From Halichondria panicea (taxonomy: Eukaryota; Porifera; Demospongiae; Suberitida; Halichondriidae), in contig NC_087379.1 of NCBI RefSeq assembly GCF_963675165.1, positions 1,249,001 through 1,313,000 of the forward strand: DNA of 64,000 bases, in the 5' to 3' direction. A model generated the notes under the pieces. That model made no database searches. It saw nothing but the letters and a program-made list of their open reading frames with translations, and was not told where the DNA came from. Of this stretch, positions 59,301-64,000 are shown one piece after another (position 1 is the first letter of the stretch; the number at the start of each line of letters is the position of its first letter). Made by a program: the position numbers and the translations under genes.

Positions 59301-62300
59301 GTGTTTTGTTTTGTGTGCTAGTCTGCCAAAGACAAGGGAAGGAGACTCCATATTGAGCATTGTCAAACAGTCATAAGTTTCCGTTAGTTACGAGTGGGGG
59401 GATGGTAATTGAGAGCATGTGTTTCCCATTGAAAGCTGTCAGGTTGTCGAGTGTTGGCCAATAAGACGCTTTTAGCTCTCTTTTGGCAAACTATAGCTGT
59501 ATGTACAAATTGAGCTATTAGCTGCATAAATATTCTATTTTTCGTTGAAATAATTATGCTTGTTATAAATGTAGTGGTGGTTTGAACTACGAAACTAAAG
59601 TCAGTATTTTGTTATTTTATTCGACTTGTCATGACTGACTCTAACCTCCGTTTGTTAACTACTGCTCTGTTTATTATATTGGTTTGAAATAATTATTGTT
59701 ATTATTGTGAGATTAGTTTTCATGTAATTATGTTTCAAGTTCAAAACGCTGGTCGACTATTATACGTTTTTATTAACGTCCAACCACTGAGCCGTGTATC
59801 TCTTATATGGTAACCATCGAAACCATTGGTATGCGAATTAAGCTCACTAACAAAGCGGTTTATTTACTTGATAAAAATCTTGAAGCGGTGCGTGTGGTCT
59901 ATACAAGCCATGCATGTGCACGTATGAACTCTGTGACCCCAGGTCAAATACCTTATAAATATTTAATTAAACTATTCGACTTTGACTGCATTTACGTGGC
60001 AATTTGCTTTTGTTGTTCATTTGTTACTCGTTAAATTTTGTGATTTATTGCAACTATAATTATGATGTGCCAGTATCAAAGAGATCTGTGCGTGTGCAGC
60101 GATCGTCGATCATTTCACGAAAGTTTAAATTAAACTTAGCTAGCTCGCATGCAGCTACTTGCTTGTTCTAATTATTCCGGACACTTTGCATGCTCTATAA
60201 AAAAAATATGTTCCAATTATACCCAGACAATTTTCAAAATAATTATTTTTTGCTGTCCGATAAATTAGAAGATATAATTTGTTTTGTAGCTCTTGTAATT
60301 GAGAGCATGCATGTTACTAGGTACCCTAGAAATATACCCGCTATGCATGTTACTAGGTACCCTAGAAATATACCCGCTATGCATGTTACTAGGTACCCTA
60401 GAAATATACCCGCTATGCATGTTACTAGGCACCCTAGAAATATACCCGCTATGCATGTTACTAGGTACCCTAGAAATATACCCGCTATGCATGTTACTAG
60501 GCACCCTAGAAATATACCCGCTATGCATGTTACTAGGTACCCTAGAAATATACCCGCTATGCATGTTACTAGGTACCCTAGAAATATACCCGCTATGCAT
60601 GTTACTAGGCACCCTAGAAATATACCCGCTATGCATGTTACTAGGTACCCTAGAAATATACCCGCTATGCATGTTACTAGGCACCCTAGAAATATACCCG
60701 CTATGCATGTTACTAGGCACCCTAGAAATATACCCGCTATGCATGTTACTAGGTACCCTAGAAATATACCCGCTATGCATGTTACTAGGTACCCTAGAAA
60801 TATACCCGCTATGCATGTTACTACGCTGATACAGCTTTGGTCTAGTCAGTCAGCCTGTCCTCACTTTGACATGTGCATCGTTAACTACATGTGGTTTATC
60901 TCTTTCTCTACAAGCACACGTCATGTTAGGAGAGTGGGCGGGGGTGTTGGATATGTGTCCAGTAGAGGAAGATGTGTGTAAGTGCATGAAATAGTGTTGT
61001 GTGTGTGTGTGTGTACATTCCAGGTGAGTGTAGTCAGCTGATTTATGATGAGAGCCTCCCAGGCCTTGTCATTCAATGCTCCTGATGTGTTACTGCTCCT
61101 GTTAGGAAAACATTAGCGTCTGTGTTATAGTTACTGTCATAGTTACTGTATTGTAGTACGTACATGTGTATGACTGTGATTCAAGATCACATACTTCTAC
61201 TAGCTATAGATATACTTTAATTTTGAGTGTCTGTAACTTGATAAATTACTAACTATGCGTTTTGTAGCTCTTGGATAGTTTTTAAAAGAGGTGTGTACTT
61301 AGATCAATGGTGGATGCCTGGTTCAAATACATCGAGTAAGCTAAGAACTTGCCTTTGCATTGCGAGACATTAATTGTTTGTTAGATATCATTGAGTGATT
61401 GTTGCTTGGCATTGTGTAGGTAGTAAATACCAAATATTTTCGCACCACATCTCCAGAAACTGGAAGCATACCTCATGCACCCGGTCTGTTTAAATGCTTA
61501 GAGGCTCCCAATTCGTTATTCGATACTGCTGCTCTTTTTCCCTACATTGTGGTTGTTTCATACGTTGTACCAAATACCTCCCTCCTAGTTATGCACATGT
61601 ACGGTAACGTCCTGAGGCACTTTGGAACTGTCTAATTTGTTTGCTTGTTTGTGGAAGTGAGTTGGTCATGTGTGGCAATGGTGTGGTAATATCCTCGTCT
61701 GGTTCTTCAAGGTCTCCATTTTAGGCGATGGCCGATCCAACAACGCACCACCAGGATGTGCATGAATAGAGCTGTACACACAGTGTGTGTTTGTGTAACA
61801 TCCCTGATTGCATTCTTATGGGATACGTAATAAAAACAACTGGTATAGTTAACTAATCTTACAGGTGCAAGCTAGCTGCATGGGTCTTATTTTGTACAGT
61901 TTGGTCAACACATTAATAATATATATCTTGGTTGGATTGTTTTTGCATCTTTAAGAGCGTTGAATATCTTTCAGTGAGTCTTTCAAGTGCACCTGTTACT
62001 TAACTTAAGAATGTGTTTAGGATGTAGTAATCAAAAAATGCATTTTATTATGTCCATTTTTGTTGTGTTATTGAAAGCATTTCAACAACAGTGGCTAATA
62101 TGTTTATACAATAACATACTGTGAAAAGTCTTCGTAACAACTACTGCTGCGTCATTTCTCTGCTGTTTTTAGGTTTTCCTCGGTACTTTTTTATCGTCAG
62201 GTGCGTGTGTTCAACTGTCAGGGGCTGATGGTTGTACTTGCATGGTGATTGTATAATGTCCCTAGACCGACCTTGATAGCTAGCTAGAGCACTTGTCGCC

Positions 62301-64000
62301 ATGGGGACTGGATCCATGGCGACATGAATGTCACAGTAGGTGTTGAGTTCATTTATAACCACAGTTGGTTGGTTGGTTGGTCTCTACCAACTCTGTAACT
62401 GTATGTATTCACTTCACCCTCTGCTGTGCTAGATAACTGTTGAACTCATTTATAACCACAGTTGGTTTGTTGGTGTCTGCTGTAAGTATTCATCACCCTC
62501 TGTGCTGGCTGGTGGGCTAGCTCATAAGTCTCATAAGTCAACAGGCTGACCAGACTGTGGACAGTACACTTGCAATCAGTGTGACCACTAACCTACAGCT
62601 GTAAATGAATGCATCCTCTATTCTGGTAGAGGCAATCACATGATTGTATTCATGGCACAATTTACCTTCCAGGATAACTTATCTCGTTAGCATTCCATCC
62701 GTGTTGCTTAATTCACTTTCAGAGAATAATATTAATAGCTTCCTATATAAATTATAATGGACGTGTGTGTATATGGCTGTACAGTTGCGTACCAGTCCAC
62801 TCTGTCTGGTTGTCAATGAGATTATTGCTGGGGAAGAAATACCATGTATGATTGATCAGCTACTAAATGTTTCATTTTGCTGAAGGAGGCTACAATTCGA
62901 GAGAGGCCACTGTTCAAGAGCGGCTCCAGCTAATTTTTCACCTGCATAAACTTGCCATAAGAAAATATTTGTGAAGCACTGACAAGCTGTTACCTGTACC
63001 TAGTCATATCATTCCTTGAAACCTTCTGTAGTGTAGCAGCTAGTGTGATGGCCGAGTGGTTAAGGCAATGGGTCCACTTTTGTTCTCGTCTGCACAAGTT
63101 TGAATCCTGCCAGCAGCAATTTAAAAATTTTATAATCCTACATTTCAAGTCATTTTTAGTGGTGTGAGGTAGTTCAGTCTATATAGAGAAGGTGTGGGAT
63201 CTTGTCCCATCTGGCTGTGCAGGTGTGTGGTTAATGTTTTTAGTCTTATTTACTATGCAACTCCTACAAGTGAGAGTGCTCCAACACAGTCTATAGCCTC
63301 GGTATGGGTGCCCACTCATCAGCTTGGAGAACAGACTATAGCCTCGATATGGGTGCTCAGTCATCCCATGGATATGTTCTATGGCTGTGCTTTGCTTCAC
63401 ACGAGAAGTCTGCATGTGCGGGCGGACATTTCGTACCCTCTCTGTTCTAATGAGTATAATCACTAACAATGTTATGCATTCACTAAATTCATTAAAATTG
63501 TGACAAAATTTCTTTGCAATTGTTTACCTAGAATCTGCATGTCTCTAAAATTAATTAATACTAATTCATTCAGCACATGCTCATTTTAACAATCTCTTGC
63601 TTTGCTAGTATAGCTGCAATGTACGTACGTTATTCCGTAGATATGGTTATTCTTAGAGTCTGTGTTTGTGCACCTGGTCTGCTTGTGGTCAGGGAAACCA
63701 TTGTCAATTGTCATAATTGAATTAACCTCTTCACTATTAATTTTACTGGGTAAATGGTGTGTAATTGTCAATTTGCAATAGTGCTGCATCTGAGCCTGAC
63801 TTGCTCCGAAATTCATCTTGATATAAAGTGATGCACTTACTTGCTTAAAGTGTGCATCACCTGTTACCCCACCCGTTCAGTATGTTAAATGCATAATCCA
63901 AACCAACAAGACCCACGTCTGACAGCAGCTAGCCTCAGATTTTTCATTCTAACAATTGTTTGTGTTTTTGAGATGTCTTTTTTTCAGAGGGTATATGCTA
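42375..64000 (+). CDS. SF3A1: Splicing factor 3A subunit 1 (U2 snRNP), runs off right edge
   Basis: This is a core U2 snRNP protein. Exons: 42375-42519, 42756-42794, 43083-43246, 43479-43585, 43834-43912, 44030-44173, 44580-44670, 44860-44931, 45179-45312, 45634-45874, 46113-46338, 46479-46556, 46683-46863, 47345-47548, 54315-54416 and 56136-56207. They join in phase and give 693 residues. Domains: VVGIIYPPPEVRN lead-in, SURP1 (FVARNGPEFETRI), SURP2 (FVARNG then FDFLRKQHPLFSYFTKMVEQ), YAQIDWHDF, LISPITGEKIPAHKMQEHMR, LLDPRW, RRTDIFG.EE, WDGHSG, a Pro/Met-rich segment, and the start of the C-terminal ubiquitin-like domain (VSVPNLPERGEWKL, GMPTGKQKLQIG). The family is about 790 residues, so about 30 C-terminal residues are missing. 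A candidate acceptor TTTTTTTCAG at 63987 may begin the last exon 13 bases before the edge. Two introns are unusually long (6.8 and 7.8 kb). Confidence 0.95.
44407..44558. repeat. 76-bp direct duplication in SF3A1 intron
   Basis: Two essentially identical copies, starting CACAGTGCTTGAGTTAGGCA at 44407 and 44483, lie just upstream of exon 44580-44670. The sequence fidelity suggests a recent duplication. Confidence 0.9.
45893..45995. mobile_element. Short inverted-repeat element next to an SF3A1 donor
   Basis: ACCGTATAGCGGGTATATTT at about 45896 is followed by an internal hairpin, GGGTATAAATGTTTACG against CGCGAACATTTATACCC. It starts about 20 bases after the donor at 45875. Similar ACCGTAT..GCGGGT..TTTTCG ends occur at about 11514, 52518 and 55270-55326, indicating a dispersed family. 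Confidence 0.55.
47187..47344 (+). repeat. (CA)n-rich array ending in an SF3A1 acceptor
   Basis: About 155 bases of CACACA/CCCACC repeats end exactly in the CAG acceptor of exon 47345-47548. Open frames through it on both strands are artefacts. Confidence 0.9.
48833..49033. mobile_element. MITE, TATTACTAGAATRTTTTG family, copy 2
   Basis: A 201-base element with ends TATTACTAGAATGTTTTG and CAAAATATTCTAGTAATA, collinear with 13390-13596 including ACACGATCCTTGCCAGAA. It stops 25 bases before the next MITE. Confidence 0.85.
49059..49267. mobile_element. MITE, CAGGGTGTCATACA family, copy 2, with 7-bp target duplication
   Basis: Ends CAGGGTGTCATACA and TGTGTGACACCCTG. The interior matches the reverse complement of 12551-12755. 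ACAGTGT flanks both ends (49052-49058 and 49268-49274), a clean direct repeat. Confidence 0.88.
52162..52291. mobile_element. Foldback element in SF3A1 intron
   Basis: GGAGGTCCGACACGAGTATC..CGATTAGGCT pairs with AGCCTGAATCGAGGTATTCG..CGTGTCCTCC. Inside, TTGGTCACATGC pairs with GCACGTGACCAA. It is a near-complete palindrome of about 130 bases. Confidence 0.75.
52811..52991. repeat. 91-bp tandem duplication
   Basis: Two copies start CAGCTCTCRTCAGGATGTGT at 52811 and 52902, followed by TGGCCCCCCTGGGGCTTCAC and GGCTGGGTAGACGTT. They differ at only a few bases. Confidence 0.9.
53203..53375. repeat. Three-copy tandem repeat, about 70-77 bp
   Basis: GGCTGTATTATAGAGGGTGG occurs at about 53207, 53281 and 53355. 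The first two units share CTGCTAACACA and CACATGCTATGGAGA. Confidence 0.85.
54434..54525. mobile_element. Partial MITE, TATTACTAGAATRTTTTG family
   Basis: TATTACTAGAATATTTTG, followed by ACTTTTGCGAATGAGTCAAA and TTGACCCTTTGCGATCTTG, matches one half of the 13390 element in reverse. It lies 17 bases after the donor of SF3A1 exon 54315-54416. Confidence 0.7.
54654..55052. mobile_element. 399-bp TA-flanked MITE
   Basis: Ends CCGTATATCTTCTAATTTAT and ATAAATTAGAAGATATACGG are perfect inverted repeats over about 26 bases. Both are bordered by TA (54652-54653, 55053-55054), as expected for Tc1/mariner-type insertion. The interior repeats CCGGACACT motifs. No coding frame is present. A partial copy is at 60128-60275. 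Confidence 0.85.
55920..56135 (+). repeat. (CA)n-rich array ending in an SF3A1 acceptor
   Basis: ACACAC/CACCTTACAC/CATACACC repeats fill about 215 bases and end in the CACACAG acceptor of exon 56136-56207. Confidence 0.9.
57836..58372. mobile_element. Foldback element with 171-bp near-perfect arms
   Basis: The left arm 57836-58006 and right arm 58202-58372 are reverse complements over about 171 bases without a mismatch that I could find (GTGCAAAAAACATTTTGTGA to TTGGGTCCAGCACTACTTC). A 195-base non-repeated centre lies between them. The same protein frame therefore appears on both strands, which is an artefact. A weaker relative of the arm (GTAAAAAAACATTTGTGAAA) lies at about 57628. Confidence 0.92.
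60128..60275. mobile_element. Truncated copy of the 54654 MITE
   Basis: TAAACTTAGCTAGCTCGCAT through CTGTCCGATAAATTAGAAG matches the right part of 54654-55052. The left end is missing. It abuts the 36-bp minisatellite. Confidence 0.85.
60304..60822. repeat. 36-bp minisatellite, about 14 copies
   Basis: The unit is ATGCATGTTACTAGGYACCC followed by TAGAAATATACCCGCT, 36 bases, with 14 full copies and a partial. A single Y position (GGTACC or GGCACC) distinguishes two unit types, in order T T T C T C T T C T C C T T. As 36 is divisible by three, open frames occur on both strands; I do not treat them as genes. Confidence 0.92.
63039..63117 (+). tRNA. tRNA-like sequence, probable pseudogene or SINE head
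   Basis: GATGGCCGAGTGGTTAAGGC is a good A box of a Ser/Leu-type tRNA. Thirty to forty bases on, CACAAGTTTGAATCCTGC resembles a B box. No convincing anticodon stem or matching acceptor stem could be drawn, so I read it as a decayed tRNA or the 5' head of a SINE. Confidence 0.35.

Larger units (their letters stand above)
56208..63987 (+). other. Long last-seen SF3A1 intron
   Basis: No coding gene could be supported. Contents are the foldback at 57836-58372, a partial MITE (60128-60275), a 36-bp minisatellite (60304-60822), a tRNA-like sequence (63039-63117) and two short direct repeats of CTATAGCCTCGRTATGGGTG (63293 and 63339). The remaining sequence is AT-rich and featureless to me. Confidence 0.6.

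Noticed and set aside
59807-60034. 75-residue plus-strand frame in the SF3A1 intron
   Set aside because: No similarity that I recognise; surrounded by AT-rich intron sequence.
60190-60981. 263-residue frame with MHVTRYPRNIPA repeats
   Set aside because: The 36-bp minisatellite gives open frames in several phases and on both strands. There is no flanking coding sequence.

Overview
The window looks like a piece of a demosponge-like animal nuclear genome (inference). It is AT-rich with GT-AG introns and carries clear animal housekeeping genes: condensin-II NCAPD3, COX17 and SF3A1. Beside these are HRDLSANN-type TKL kinases, kelch proteins, Ig receptors, a secreted VYCD-type protein, and many MITEs and minisatellites. 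I know the kinase and secreted types as abundant in sponges, but I could not run a search to fix the species.

Layout, left to right. (1) 0-5 kb: two families I associate with mobile DNA lie on opposite strands. One is a KDZ/CxC transposase-like gene on minus; the other is a P-loop NTPase with a C-terminal PHD finger on plus. Their nearest splice acceptors are 7 bp apart. (2) 5.4-9.45 kb: a 99-bp minisatellite is split by a 3,074-bp DNA element with 22-bp inverted termini. The element is internally filled by a 91-bp satellite. (3) 10.8-20.8 kb: fifteen exons encode the C-terminal ~759 residues of NCAPD3. One intron hosts a complete secreted-protein gene on the same strand. Two minisatellites in this gene have amplified its own splice sites. 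(4) 21.3-41.4 kb: a four-fold tandem duplication. The unit is [NCAPD3 3' end]-[kinase/coiled-coil/kelch gene]-[Ig transmembrane gene]. Two kinase-kelch copies look intact, one has lost its kinase domain in frame, and one is a pseudogene. Only the last Ig gene is intact. An LRAT-like gene and a 5'-truncated LINE are inserted before the last unit. (5) 41.7-64 kb: COX17 (minus) and SF3A1 (plus) are head to head, with 145 bp between start codons. SF3A1 runs to the right edge through two very long introns. These hold MITEs, a large foldback, a 36-bp minisatellite and a tRNA-like sequence.

Exon boundaries were read by hand from GT-AG sites and reading phase. The family assignments of NCAPD3, COX17 and SF3A1 rest on long recognisable similarity and are firm. 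Those of the transposon-like genes are weaker.
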